64,000 bases of DNA from Mayfieldus sp963841445. Lineage in GTDB: Bacteria; Actinomycetota; Thermoleophilia; Solirubrobacterales; 70-9. Of the stretch, positions 9,518-18,189 are shown in pieces (position 1 is the first letter of the stretch; every line of letters begins with the position of its first letter). The notes beneath the pieces were generated by a model. That model had not been told where the DNA came from. It was given only the letters and a program-made list of their open reading frames with translations, and did no database searches. The DNA is taken from NCBI GenBank assembly GCA_963841445.1, contig CAWJCP010000002.1, positions 1,612,001 to 1,676,000 on the forward strand, read 5' to 3'. Made by a program: the position numbers and the translations under genes.

Positions 9518-10336
9518 GTGATCGAGCTGCAGAGTCATTCCACGGTCTCCGACGGGGAGCTGGAGCCGGCCGCGGTGGTCGGCGCAGCGGCGGATGCGGG
9601 GGTGACGACGCTTGCGCTCAGCGACCACGATGCCGTCGCGGGGGTTTCCGAGGCAGCGCGGGCCGCCGACGAGCACGAGATCGCGCTCGTCCCAGCGGTC
9701 GAGATGTCCTGCGTACACGAGTACGCCGATGACCTGCACGTGCTCGGCTACTGGATCGACCTCGAGGCGATCGCACCCTCCTGCGAGCGTGCCCAGCAGG
9801 AGCGGGTCAGCCGCGCCGGCGAGATCGTCGAGCGGCTGCGCAGCTTCGGCTTCCAGCTCACCCTCGACGACGCGATCGCGGAGTCCGGCGACGCGCTGTC
9901 GGTCGGGCGACCCCACATCGCGCGGGCGGCCGGGGCCAAGCCCGAGGAGATGGGCTCGTTCTTCGCCGAGTACCTGGTCCCGGGCGCAAAGGCCTTCGTT
10001 CCGCGCCGCTGGCCGACCGCGGAGCAGGCGGTCGGTCTGATTCACGAAGCCGGGGGAGTCGCCGTCGTCGCACATCCCTACTGGGACGTCAAGGACCCCG
10101 ATCAGGTCGAGACCCTGATCACCTCCCTCGACGTGCAGGGGATCGAGGTGTTCTATCCCGACCACGACCGAACCCAGACCGAGCACCTGCTGCGGATCTG
10201 CTCCGCTCGCGGGTTGACGCCGACCGGCTCCTCGGACTTCCACGGCCCCGGCCACAAGACGTTCTCGCGCTTCGGGGCCTACTCGACCTACGACCTCGGC
10301 GAGGCCGAGGTCCCAGCGAGGCCCGACAGCGGCTGA
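9518..10336 (+). CDS. PHP-domain phosphoesterase
   Basis: 272 residues of the polymerase-and-histidinol-phosphatase family, which includes nucleoside 3',5'-bisphosphate phosphatases (TrpH/RNase AM type). Metal-site motifs are ELQSHSTVSDG at the N-terminus (the usual HxH appears as QSH), ALSDHDAVAG, VEMSC, GGVAVVAHPYWD and GSSDFHGP near the C-terminus. Start is GTG 9518, which opens directly on the first motif; an earlier in-frame start would add residues antisense to the carboxylase gene. It is divergent from that gene with a 54-nt gap. The exact substrate is unknown; 3'-phosphoadenosine 5'-phosphate recycling is one possibility, given the sulfate operon nearby. Confidence 0.85.
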   Translation: MIELQSHSTVSDGELEPAAVVGAAADAGVTTLALSDHDAVAGVSEAARAADEHEIALVPAVEMSCVHEYADDLHVLGYWIDLEAIAPSCERAQQERVSRAGEIVERLRSFGFQLTLDDAIAESGDALSVGRPHIARAAGAKPEEMGSFFAEYLVPGAKAFVPRRWPTAEQAVGLIHEAGGVAVVAHPYWDVKDPDQVETLITSLDVQGIEVFYPDHDRTQTEHLLRICSARGLTPTGSSDFHGPGHKTFSRFGAYSTYDLGEAEVPARPDSG

Positions 10337-10379
10337 GCCGCCAACGCGGCGGCACCCGGGCCGGCGGGGCAACCGGCCC
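10337..10379. terminator. Two hairpins between convergent genes
   Basis: The 62-nt gap between the convergent PHP gene and MFS gene holds two GC-rich hairpins: GCCGCC/GGCGGC with a 5-nt loop at 10337-10353, and GGGCCGG/CCGGCCC with an 8-nt loop at 10358-10379. No T-tract follows either one. They could act as a bidirectional terminator. Confidence 0.45.
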
Positions 10380-10398
10380 AGGCGTCCACCGTCGTCGA

Positions 10399-11838
10399 TC
10401 AGGCGCTCGCCGGCACCTCGGCCCGGCTCATCTCGACGTGCGCCCGGCTGTCGCGATTGCGAATCAGCGTCAGCGTGGCTACGAACCCGAGCACCGCGAT
10501 CCCGGCGCCGGCCAGGAAGGCAGACTGGAATCCGTCGGTCAGGGCCGCCGGGCTCAGCGCCGAGCCGGTCACCGCGTTGGCGATCGCCGAGAGGACGGCG
10601 AGGCCCAAGGCGCCGCCGACCTGCTGGGTCGTGTTGATCAGGCCGCTCGCCAGCCCGGCCTCGTGGTCGGCCACCCCGGAGACCGCCGCGATCGTGCTGG
10701 TCACGAACGCCAGCCCGAGACCGATCGCGGCGAGCAGCGAGGGACCGAGGATGTCGCTCAGGTAGCCACCGTCGGCGGAGACCTGCGAGAACCAGAGCAA
10801 CCCCGCGGCGATGAACAGCATGCCGGCGGCCAGGACCGGCTTGAAGCCGATCTTGGTCGTCAGCTGCGAGGCGACTCCGGCGGCGACGATGATCATCAGG
10901 GCCAGGGGCAGGTAGGAGAGCCCCGTCTTGATCGCGCTGTAGCCGAGCACCTGCTGCATGTAGAGCGAGATGTAGAAGAACATCGAGAACAGCGATGCTC
11001 CGATCAGCAGGCCGACCACGTTCGCCCCGGTGACCGTCTGGATCCGGAAGATCCGGAACGGGACCACCGGCGAGGAAGAGCGCCTCTCGATGCCGACGAA
11101 GGCGGCGAAGAGCAGCGCTGACGCGCCGAGCAGGCCGATCGTCTGGGTCGATCCCCAGCCGGCGCTGTTGGCGTCGACAAGGGCGTAGACGAGCACCGAC
11201 AGCGCCCCCGTGACGCTGACCGCCCCGGCCGCGTCGAAGGCCCGCCGCGTCGAGCCGGAGCGGCTCTCGGCCAGCAGGGTCGGCGCGATCGCGGCCGCGG
11301 CGAGGCCGATCGGCACGTTGACCCACAGCACCCACTCCCAGCCCAGCCACTGGGTGAGCACGCCGCCGAGCAGCACGCCGGCGGCGCCGCCGCTACCGGC
11401 CACGGCGCCCCAGACGCCGAGCGCCTTGTTGCGCTCGGCGCCATCACGGAAGGTCGTGGTGACGATCGAGAGCGCCGCCGGGGAAAGGATCGCCGCGCCG
11501 AGGCCCTGCACGGCCCGGGCCGCGATCAGCTGGCTGTCGTTGGTGGCCAGGCCACCAGCCAGGGAGGCGAGCGCGAAGAGGACAAGGCCTCCCATGAAGA
11601 CCCGGCGCCTGCCGAGCAGGTCGGCCATCCGCCCGCCGAGCAGCAGGAAGCCGCCGAACGTCAGCACGTAGGCGTTGACGACCCAGGACAGGTTCTCCTG
11701 CGAGAAGTCGAGCGCGGTGCCGATCGAGGGCAGCGCGACATTAACGATCGAAGCGTCAAGGACGACCATGAACTGCGCGACGCAGAGGAGCGCCAGGGCT
11801 ATCCAGCGCCTTCGTTCCGCTACCTGTGCTTCTGTCAT
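10399..11838 (-). CDS. MFS drug exporter of the DHA2 (14-helix, EmrB/QacA) family
   Basis: 479 residues with 14 hydrophobic helices. Family motifs are visible: LDASIVNVALPSIG in helix 1, GGRMADLLGRRRVF (motif A loop), and the RAVQGLGAAILSPAAL segment (motif B). Such proteins export drugs or other hydrophobic compounds in exchange for protons. Start ATG 11838 has a near-perfect AGGAGG 5 nt upstream. It is divergent from a TetR-family regulator, and the gap between them carries two palindromes that look like its operators. The substrate cannot be inferred. Confidence 0.92.
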   Translation of the reverse strand: MTEAQVAERRRWIALALLCVAQFMVVLDASIVNVALPSIGTALDFSQENLSWVVNAYVLTFGGFLLLGGRMADLLGRRRVFMGGLVLFALASLAGGLATNDSQLIAARAVQGLGAAILSPAALSIVTTTFRDGAERNKALGVWGAVAGSGGAAGVLLGGVLTQWLGWEWVLWVNVPIGLAAAAIAPTLLAESRSGSTRRAFDAAGAVSVTGALSVLVYALVDANSAGWGSTQTIGLLGASALLFAAFVGIERRSSSPVVPFRIFRIQTVTGANVVGLLIGASLFSMFFYISLYMQQVLGYSAIKTGLSYLPLALMIIVAAGVASQLTTKIGFKPVLAAGMLFIAAGLLWFSQVSADGGYLSDILGPSLLAAIGLGLAFVTSTIAAVSGVADHEAGLASGLINTTQQVGGALGLAVLSAIANAVTGSALSPAALTDGFQSAFLAGAGIAVLGFVATLTLIRNRDSRAHVEMSRAEVPASA

Positions 11839-11885
11839 CTGGTCCTCCTCTGCTCGCTTGCTTCCGAGCTTGGCGTGGCTATAAT

Positions 11886-11907
11886 CGGAACCGGAACTCC
11901 GATTCCG
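11886..11907. promoter_or_regulatory. Operator 1 in the MFS/TetR divergent promoter
   Basis: A 22-bp imperfect palindrome with outer arms CGGAA and TTCCG, symmetrical at 18 of 22 positions. It lies directly after a TATAAT-like hexamer at 11880-11885. Position and symmetry suit binding of the divergent TetR regulator. Confidence 0.65.
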
Positions 11908-11920
11908 CGGCCGACTATAA

Positions 11921-11940
11921 CGGAACCCGGATTCCGGTTC
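11921..11940. promoter_or_regulatory. Operator 2 in the MFS/TetR divergent promoter
   Basis: A second element with arms GGAACC and GGTTC, spelled like operator 1 and preceded by a second TATAAC-like hexamer at 11916-11921. The two centres are about 34 bp apart, near three helical turns, consistent with two repressor dimers on one face of the DNA. Confidence 0.6.
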
Positions 11941-12002
11941 TTGTGAATCCCGTCACACAACAGCCAAGCCCCCCACGGTCCGCTCCGGAGCCGGAACCGG
12001 CG

Positions 12003-12566
12003 ATGCGCGCCGATGCGCGCCGCAACCGCGAGAAGGTGCTGAAGGCCGCCCGCGTCTGCTTGGCCCGCGATGGGCTCGACGCGCAGATGGAGGAGATCGC
12101 GAGCCGCGCCAAGGTCGGCGTCGGCACGGTGTACCGGCACTTCCCCACCAAGGACGACCTCGTGGTCGCCCTGGCCGCCGAGCGCTTCACCCGGCTCGCC
12201 GAGCTGGCAACCGTCGCGATCGACGACCCCGATCCGTGGGCCGCGTTCTGCGGCTTCCTGCGCGACTCGGCGGAGATCCAGATCGCCGACCGCTCGCTAT
12301 CCGAGGTGATGCTGGACCGCTCAGACATCATGGGCGAGCACGCCGAGCGGGTCGGCATCCTGGAGCTCGTCGACCGGCTGATGGATCGTGCCAAGGAGTC
12401 CGGTGACCTGCGCCCCGATGCTGAGCCGGAGGACGTGCCGATGTTGATGTGCGCCCTCGGCGGCGCCGCCGAGATGACGCTGATGAGCTGGGAGCGCTAC
12501 CTGGCGATCGCGATCGACGGCTTCCGCGCTCCCGGCACGACGCCGATGCCCGGGCGGCCCGCCTGA
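12003..12566 (+). CDS. TetR-family transcriptional regulator
   Basis: 187 residues from ATG 12003; a GTG at 11943 would add 20 weakly conserved Pro-rich residues. The N-terminal helix-turn-helix is clear (MEEIASRAKVGVGTVYRHF then PTKDDLV). The C-terminal two thirds form a helical ligand-binding domain with MGEHAERVGILELVDRLM. It is divergent from the MFS exporter and shares with it a 100-nt region with two palindromes. The usual logic for this arrangement is repression of the exporter and of itself, relieved by an exporter substrate. Confidence 0.88.
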   Translation: MRADARRNREKVLKAARVCLARDGLDAQMEEIASRAKVGVGTVYRHFPTKDDLVVALAAERFTRLAELATVAIDDPDPWAAFCGFLRDSAEIQIADRSLSEVMLDRSDIMGEHAERVGILELVDRLMDRAKESGDLRPDAEPEDVPMLMCALGGAAEMTLMSWERYLAIAIDGFRAPGTTPMPGRPA

Positions 12567-12609
12567 GCACTATTGAGCCCGACGGCTCGGTGACGCCGCC
12601 AGTCCGACG

Positions 12610-13167
12610 TCAGGCGGTAACCGAGGCGCCCTGCGGGATCAGCTCGCGCTTCTCCAGATAGGCGATCACCTGCGCCGCGGAGTCCTCGGGCTCCTGTGAC
12701 TCGGTGTCGAGCGTGAGCTCGGGGGCCTTCGGCTCCTCGTAGGGATCGGAGACGCCGGTGAACTCCTTGATCTCGCCCGCAAACGCCTTCTTGTAAAGGC
12801 CCTTGACGTCACGCTCGGCGCAGGTATCGACCGAGGCCTTCACGAAGACCTCGATGAAACGCTCGCCCATCATCTCGCGGGCCTCGCCGCGGAGCGCCTC
12901 GTAGGGGGAGATCGCCGCGGTTATCACCGGAACCTCGTTGCGCGAGAGCAGGTTTGCGACGAAGGCGATTCGCCGGATGTTGGTGTCGCGATCCTCCTTC
13001 GAGAAGCCAAGCCCCTTCGAGAGGTTCTCGCGAATCACGTCGCCGTCGAGGATCTCGACGCCGGTGCCGCGCGCCCGCATCTCCTGCTCGACGAGGTGCG
13101 AGATCGTCGTCTTTCCGGCCCCGGAAAGCCCGGTGAACCAGAGCGTGAAGCCCTTCCGTGCAGCCAT
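12610..13167 (-). CDS. cysC: Adenylylsulfate (APS) kinase
   Basis: 185 residues. It phosphorylates APS to 3'-phospho-APS with ATP. The P-loop GLSGAGKTT is near the N-terminus, followed by LDGDVIRENLSKGLGFS and RDTNIRRI, the APS-binding region, and VKASVDTCAERDVKGLYKKA. Start ATG 13167 is fixed by an AAGGAGG ribosome site that lies inside the end of sat; an ATG at 13197 would ignore that site. It is the last gene of the sulfate assimilation operon, 7 nt after sat. The PAPS it makes can be reduced or used by sulfotransferases. Confidence 0.95.
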   Translation of the reverse strand: MAARKGFTLWFTGLSGAGKTTISHLVEQEMRARGTGVEILDGDVIRENLSKGLGFSKEDRDTNIRRIAFVANLLSRNEVPVITAAISPYEALRGEAREMMGERFIEVFVKASVDTCAERDVKGLYKKAFAGEIKEFTGVSDPYEEPKAPELTLDTESQEPEDSAAQVIAYLEKRELIPQGASVTA

Positions 13168-13174
13168 TGGGTTG

Positions 13175-14251
13175 TCAGTCCTCCTTGTAGGCGTCAATCA
13201 GGATCTCGGCGACCTCGTCCCTGGAGAACTCATGCGGCGGCTTCTCGCCGTTGCCGAGCATCTCCCGCACCTTGGTCCCGGAGAGGAACACGTGCGCGTC
13301 GGAGTCGTGCGGGCAGGTCTTGCCCGAGGCCATGCCCTCGCACTCGTTGCACCAGAAGGTGTGCTCGAAGAAGAGCGGCTGGATGCCGAGCTCGTCGATG
13401 TCGATCTCGTCGAAGATCTTCTGCGCGTCGTAGGTGCCGTAGTAGTCGCCGACCCCGGCGTGGTCGCGACCGACGATGAAGTGGGTGCAGCCGTAGTTGC
13501 GCCGGATCAGGGCGTGCAGGACGGCCTCGCGCGGGCCGGCGTAATGCATCTTCGACGGGTTGACGCCGAGGATCACGCGGTCCTGCGGGTAGTAGTTGTC
13601 CATCAGGACCTCGTAGCAGCGCATCCGCACGTCGGCGGGGATGTCGCCGGCCTTGGTCTTGCCGATCAGCGGGTGGATGAAGAGGCCGTCGCAGGTCTCA
13701 AGCGCGGCCTTGGTGAGGTACTCGTGAGCGCGGTGGATCGGGTTGCGGGTCTGAAAGGCGACGATCCGCTTCCAGCCTCGCTTCTCGAACTCCTGGCGCG
13801 ACTCGGCCGGGGTCAGGTAACGGCGCTGGAACGCGTCCTCGTGGTCGGGTAGCTCGTCGGCCTCGATCGGGCCGGCGATGCAGCGCTCGCCCTCCTCGAG
13901 GATCGCGGCGACGCCGGGGTGCTCGGTGTCGGTGGTCAGGTAGACCTGCTCGGCCTCGTGCCTGGGGTCGCGGTCGAAGACCTCCTCGACCGTGATCCGG
14001 CCGAGGTGCTTGCCGTCGTCGGCATTGAGCTCGACGACGTCGCCGACCGCGCAGTCGAGGTCGGTGGCAAGGGTGATCGGGATCGACCAGTACTCGCCCG
14101 AGGAGAGGCGCATCTCGTCGCAGACCCGCTTGTGGTCCTCGGAGCCGAGGAAGCCGCGCAGGGGGGCGAAACCGCCGTTGGCCAACATCTCAAAGTCGGC
14201 GGTGTGGCGCTCGGAGAGGGTGAGGGAAAGCTCGGTGGTGGTCTCAGGCAT
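13175..14251 (-). CDS. sat: Sulfate adenylyltransferase (ATP sulfurylase)
   Basis: 358 residues, the usual size for the single-chain bacterial enzyme that makes APS from ATP and sulfate. The catalytic motif QTRNPIHRAHE, VNPSKMHYAGPREA, VGRDHAGVG and FLSGTKVREML are present. A CNEC...CPH cluster near the C-terminus matches the zinc site of this subfamily. It lies 48 nt downstream of cysH and its stop codon is embedded in the cysC ribosome-binding site. Confidence 0.95.
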   Translation of the reverse strand: MPETTTELSLTLSERHTADFEMLANGGFAPLRGFLGSEDHKRVCDEMRLSSGEYWSIPITLATDLDCAVGDVVELNADDGKHLGRITVEEVFDRDPRHEAEQVYLTTDTEHPGVAAILEEGERCIAGPIEADELPDHEDAFQRRYLTPAESRQEFEKRGWKRIVAFQTRNPIHRAHEYLTKAALETCDGLFIHPLIGKTKAGDIPADVRMRCYEVLMDNYYPQDRVILGVNPSKMHYAGPREAVLHALIRRNYGCTHFIVGRDHAGVGDYYGTYDAQKIFDEIDIDELGIQPLFFEHTFWCNECEGMASGKTCPHDSDAHVFLSGTKVREMLGNGEKPPHEFSRDEVAEILIDAYKED

Positions 14252-14299
14252 CGGCAGCGGGCCAGGGTAGCGGTTAGGCCGACCCTCGCGTCGCGGCGC

Positions 14300-15019
14300 T
14301 CAGTTGATCCCGCACTCGGTCTTCGACGCGCCGGCCCAGCGGCCGGCCCGATCGTCTTCGCCGGGTGCGACCGGCTTCGTGCAGTGCGTGCAGCCGATCG
14401 AGGGGAAGTTCCGGTCGTGAAGCGGGTTGTAGGGGACGTCGTTTTCGCGGATGTAGGCCCAGACCTGCTCCTGGGTCCAGTCGGCGATCGGGTTCAGCTT
14501 CCAGAGCCCGAAGCGGCGATCCCAGGTGAGCTTCGGCGCGTTGGCCCGATGCTGGGAGTCCTCGCGTCGAATGCCGGAGACCCAGGCCTCGACGCTGGAC
14601 AGCGCGTCACGCATCGGCTCGACCTTGCGGATCCCGCAGCAGGAGTCCGGGTCGCGCTTCCAGAGCTCGTCGCCGTAGCGCCGCGCCTGCTCTTCGATCG
14701 TGATGTTGTGGAAGCGCTCGAACTCGATCCCGTAGTGCTCCGCGAGCCGGTCGCGGGTCGCGTAGGTCTCCTCGAAGAGCACGTCGGTGTCGAGGTAGAA
14801 GAAGCGCGCGTCAGGCGCGATCTTGGTTGCGATGTCGATCACCACCGAGCTCGTCTTCTGAAACGAGCAGGCGATGTAGAGGCTCGGGTGGAAGGTCTCG
14901 AAGGCCCACTCGAGCGCCTCGCGGGCGCCCTTGGGCTCGAGCTCGGCGGCCACCGCCTCGGCGTCGATGTCGAAGGCTGTCTCTGGCACGGGATCCGTGA
15001 GTGTGGCAAGCGGCTTCAT
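14300..15019 (-). CDS. cysH: Adenylylsulfate/phosphoadenylylsulfate reductase
   Basis: 239 residues of the CysH family, which reduces APS or PAPS to sulfite using thioredoxin. The PAPS-reductase fold is shown by IACSFQKTSSV (PP-loop-like), RFFYLDTDVLF and PIADWTQEQVW. Two Cys pairs, SCCGIRK and GCTHC, are the iron-sulfur ligands that mark the APS-using type. The C-terminal KTECGIN carries the catalytic Cys. The gap to the sulfite reductase gene is 10 nt, so the two are co-transcribed. APS preference is inferred from the Cys pairs. Confidence 0.93.
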   Translation of the reverse strand: MKPLATLTDPVPETAFDIDAEAVAAELEPKGAREALEWAFETFHPSLYIACSFQKTSSVVIDIATKIAPDARFFYLDTDVLFEETYATRDRLAEHYGIEFERFHNITIEEQARRYGDELWKRDPDSCCGIRKVEPMRDALSSVEAWVSGIRREDSQHRANAPKLTWDRRFGLWKLNPIADWTQEQVWAYIRENDVPYNPLHDRNFPSIGCTHCTKPVAPGEDDRAGRWAGASKTECGIN

Positions 15020-15029
15020 CGGAACGGCG

Positions 15030-16898
15030 TCAAACCGCGCATTCCCCTTCTCCGCGCTCGACCTTGTACGGCTCGGAGCGGTTCCAATCGACGAACTGGA
15101 GCATGTTGTCGAGGCTGAACTCGGCCGGCATCGCCAGGTCTGAGACCTGACGCTCGAACTCCTCGGTGCCGACCCGCTCGACGAAGTCGGTGAAGATCTC
15201 GCCCTCTGAGCGCTGCGCCTCGTAGAAGCGCAGCCAGCGCTCGATCGCGTCGGGAACCCGCTTCGCCGGCAGCCGCGACTTCAGCCGCTTGCCAAATGTC
15301 GCGCCGGCATGAGACCGGCCGCCGATGTGGGGGATGTAGGCGGGCATCTGGCGGCCGTTGACCTTCAAAGAGGCGCCGTAGAAGCCAATGTTGCCGATGT
15401 GGTGCTGGCCGCAGCCGTTCGGGCAGCCGCTCATCTTTATGTGGATCTGGCGGGTCAGGGGATCGGTGATCTTCATCTCCTCGACCCGCTGCTGGATCGC
15501 CTCGTTGAGGCCCATCGAGCTGGTGATGCCGAGCTTGCAACTGTCGGTGCCGGGGCAGCTGACGACGTCGGTGATCTCCTGCGCGCCGGCGCCGCCGAGG
15601 TCGAGCTCGACCAGGCGGGTCCAGACGTCGTAGAGGGACTCGTCGCGGACCCAGCGCAGGACGAAGTTCTGCTCCACGCAGGTGCGGGCGTATCCGCCGC
15701 TGAAGTCGCGCATCACCCGGGCCAGGCCGCGGAACTGCTCCGGGGAGAGGTCGCCGCGGGTCACCTTGACCTCGACGGCGGAGAAACCCGGCTGGCGCTG
15801 CGAGATGACGTTGCCGTCGAGGAAGCGCTCGAATTGCTCCCCGTCGCCGTTCGGGCTCGAGTAGCTCTCCGGGACCGGCGGGGCGTCGGCTTCCTCGTCG
15901 GTGTCGATGCGGCCGCGCTCGACCGCGCCCTCGAAGTCGCGATCGAGGACCCAGTCGCCGTCCAGCTCGGCCTCGATGCGCCGGTTGAACTCCTCGATCC
16001 CGATCTTGTCGACGAGGACCTTGATCCGGGCCCGGGCGCGGTTGGCGCGCAGCCAGTCCTGGCGGTCGAAGATCCGCAGCGCCGCCTCGGAGACCTTCAG
16101 GTACTCGCCGTCCTCGGCGGCGGCGAACTCGGTGATCGTCTCGGCGATCCGCGGCATGATCGAGGTGCCGCCGCCGACCACGACCTTGAAGCCCCGCACC
16201 CCGTCCTCGATCCGCGGGATGAAGCCGAGGTCATGGATCGGGGTGATCGCGCGGTCGGCGTCCGAAGCGGTGAAGGCCGTCTTCCACTTGCGCGGCATCA
16301 GTTGCGTGGTGGGGTGGCGGACGAAGTAGCGCACGTAGGCCGCTGCGTAGGGGGTCGGGTCGAAGGTCTCGTCCGCGAGCAGGCCGGCGTAGGGGTCGCC
16401 GGTCACGTTGCGAACCGTGTTGCCGCAGCCCTCCCGCGAGGAGAGGCCGGCCTCGCCGAGCTCGCGGATCAGCTTCGCCGCGTCGTCGAGCGGGACATGA
16501 TGGATCTGGATGTTCTGGCGCGTCGTGATGTGGCCCTTGCGCAATGGCGCATAGCTTTCGATCACGTCGGCGAACGCCTCCATCTGCTCCGGGCTGACCC
16601 CACCGTAGGGCAGCTTGACCCGGATCATCTGCACGCCGGGCTGGCGCTGTCCATAGACGCCCTGCTTGAGCCGGAAGCCGATGAACTCGTCCTCTGAGAG
16701 CTGCTCGGAGAGGAACTTGCCCGCCTCGGTGTCGAAGTCGTCGAACTCGCGCTCGAGGATCGGGATCACGTGCCCCGGGACGTCCTCGAAGGTCTCGGGG
16801 TTGCGCAGCGAGCCCAGCTTGCCCTTGCCGGACTGCTTCTTGCCGTGATCCTCGTCGAGCTCTGTGGTCTTCGGGGCGGGGGCCGAAACCGGCTCCAT
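15030..16898 (-). CDS. Ferredoxin-dependent nitrite/sulfite reductase
   Basis: 622 residues of the siroheme/[4Fe-4S] family that carries out six-electron reduction of sulfite or nitrite. Two ferrite-like domains are visible (VYGQRQPGVQMIRVKLP and VISQRQPGFSAVEVKV). The cluster ligands are TDSCKLG and SGCPNGCGQHH. ATG 16898 with GGAGAA upstream is preferred over a TTG at 16949. As first gene of an operon with cysH, sat and cysC, sulfite is the likely substrate. An AT-rich inverted repeat lies about 65 nt upstream. Confidence 0.92.
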   Translation of the reverse strand: MEPVSAPAPKTTELDEDHGKKQSGKGKLGSLRNPETFEDVPGHVIPILEREFDDFDTEAGKFLSEQLSEDEFIGFRLKQGVYGQRQPGVQMIRVKLPYGGVSPEQMEAFADVIESYAPLRKGHITTRQNIQIHHVPLDDAAKLIRELGEAGLSSREGCGNTVRNVTGDPYAGLLADETFDPTPYAAAYVRYFVRHPTTQLMPRKWKTAFTASDADRAITPIHDLGFIPRIEDGVRGFKVVVGGGTSIMPRIAETITEFAAAEDGEYLKVSEAALRIFDRQDWLRANRARARIKVLVDKIGIEEFNRRIEAELDGDWVLDRDFEGAVERGRIDTDEEADAPPVPESYSSPNGDGEQFERFLDGNVISQRQPGFSAVEVKVTRGDLSPEQFRGLARVMRDFSGGYARTCVEQNFVLRWVRDESLYDVWTRLVELDLGGAGAQEITDVVSCPGTDSCKLGITSSMGLNEAIQQRVEEMKITDPLTRQIHIKMSGCPNGCGQHHIGNIGFYGASLKVNGRQMPAYIPHIGGRSHAGATFGKRLKSRLPAKRVPDAIERWLRFYEAQRSEGEIFTDFVERVGTEEFERQVSDLAMPAEFSLDNMLQFVDWNRSEPYKVERGEGECAV

Positions 16899-16962
16899 GG
16901 GGCGTTCTCCAGGTTGGCGGTAGGCGGGCACGCCTGTCTCAGGCGTCAAGCGGCGGCAAATA

Positions 16963-16992
16963 GTACTAAACCTGACAGCAATTTAAGTATTT
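16963..16992. promoter_or_regulatory. AT-rich inverted repeat upstream of the sulfate assimilation operon
   Basis: A 30-bp AT-rich island in a GC-rich intergenic region. Arms AGTACTAAA and TTTAAGTATT are near inverted copies, separated by about 11 bp. It lies 65-95 nt upstream of the sulfite reductase start, the expected place for an operator or promoter. Rrf2-type regulators of sulfur or Fe-S metabolism use sites of this general look, but no such regulator is in the window. Confidence 0.45.
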
Positions 16993-17067
16993 CCGCCCCC
17001 GGCGCCTCGGCAGGGGGTCTGTGCCTCCCTAGGACCACCGCATGGATCGCCGGGCGGGCCTACACGA

Positions 17068-17099
17068 CGAGCGGCCGGCGCATCCGCGCCGGCCGCTCG
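17068..17099 (-). terminator. Strong hairpin terminator after the VWA gene
   Basis: A 14-bp perfect stem (CGAGCGGCCGGCGC and its complement) with a 4-nt loop. It lies 26-57 nt past the stop of the VWA gene on the reverse strand and is the most stable hairpin in this part of the window. No long T-tract follows. Confidence 0.6.
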
Positions 17100-17124
17100 G
17101 CTAAGGCGAGTCTTGGTCAGCGAC

Positions 17125-18189
17125 TCAGCGGATCACCTGCGTGGTGACCACCGTCGGAGGCGTGCCCTTCGGGAACGTCTTCGCCTTGATCTTGAACTTG
17201 AGCTTCATCTTCTTGACCTTCATGCCCTTGCGCTTGGCCTTCTTGCGCAGATGCTTCTTCGCCTTCTTGACCTTCTTGAGGCCGACGGTCGCGAAGGTGG
17301 CGCCCGCGGTCTCCTTTGCCTTCACCTTGACCTTGACCGTCTTCCTCCGCGAGGTGGTCGCCCTCCCGTGGGTGCCCACGAGCTTGCCGGTCAGCTTGAA
17401 GTTGACCGGGTCGAAGACGACCGTCGGGCTGTCCCAGCTGATCAGGATGTCGCTGGAGTTGCCCAGCGGGGCGAAGGTGTAACTCACCTTCTGGCCCTGC
17501 TTCGTGAACGTCTTGGTGAACGTCACTGGCGCCGCGTTGCAGGACACCTGGGCCGCGATGCTGGCGGCAACTGGCTGAACAGCCGCTGCGTTCGCCACGA
17601 AGTACGGTGCCGGCCCGCCGGTCAGCGAGGCGATCTGTGCGAGCAGCGTCTGCGCCGCGGCGTTCGTGGCGAAGTCCTGTCCCAGACCGATCACGTAGGT
17701 CTTCACGTACGGAGCCGGTGGGTTGGGAGCGTCACCGGGGAATCCGTCGGTGAGGAAGATCCTCGCGTCGGCGGTCCCGTTGTGCGCGGTCGCGCCCGCC
17801 CAGGCCTCCTGGTAGCTGGTGCCGCCGTTGTTTGCATCCACCTGCTGGAACGAGTTCTGCATCGCCTGGTTCACGCCCGGAATCGTCCCCGGCCCGAACA
17901 GGTTGTTGGCCGTCGAGCCGAACTCGATGCCTCCGAAGATGCGGCCGTTGTTCGAGTTGATGCTCGCGAACGCGCTCAGCAGCGACGTCCGGAACTTGCC
18001 CGGGTCCGAGCTGATCATCGAGCCCGAGTCGTCGATGATCGCCTCGATGTTCTTGGCGGGCTTGCACGAGGCGGACGCGACAGCATTGCCGCCCCCGGCC
18101 GCCGCCGACCCACCCAGCGCTGTCAGCGAGACGAGCGCAGCGAGAGCCAAGGCGAATGCGCCCCGGATTGTCGAAAAGCGCGTGGACAT
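17125..18189 (-). CDS. Secreted von Willebrand factor A domain protein
   Basis: 354 residues from ATG 18189, chosen because GAGGGG lies 6 nt upstream; ATGs at 18195 and 18204 are alternatives. A signal peptide (ALALAALVSLTALGGSAAA) is followed by a VWA domain with the metal-ion-dependent adhesion site IIDDSGSM, a conserved Thr (GGTSYQEAW) and FLTDGFPGD. The C-terminal third is strongly Lys-rich (KKVKKAKKHLRKKAKRKG) after a beta-rich segment. Cationic C-terminal modules recur in the secreted proteins at 45-48 kb. Role unknown; adhesion or cell-wall association is plausible. Confidence 0.8.
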   Translation of the reverse strand: MSTRFSTIRGAFALALAALVSLTALGGSAAAGGGNAVASASCKPAKNIEAIIDDSGSMISSDPGKFRTSLLSAFASINSNNGRIFGGIEFGSTANNLFGPGTIPGVNQAMQNSFQQVDANNGGTSYQEAWAGATAHNGTADARIFLTDGFPGDAPNPPAPYVKTYVIGLGQDFATNAAAQTLLAQIASLTGGPAPYFVANAAAVQPVAASIAAQVSCNAAPVTFTKTFTKQGQKVSYTFAPLGNSSDILISWDSPTVVFDPVNFKLTGKLVGTHGRATTSRRKTVKVKVKAKETAGATFATVGLKKVKKAKKHLRKKAKRKGMKVKKMKLKFKIKAKTFPKGTPPTVVTTQVIR

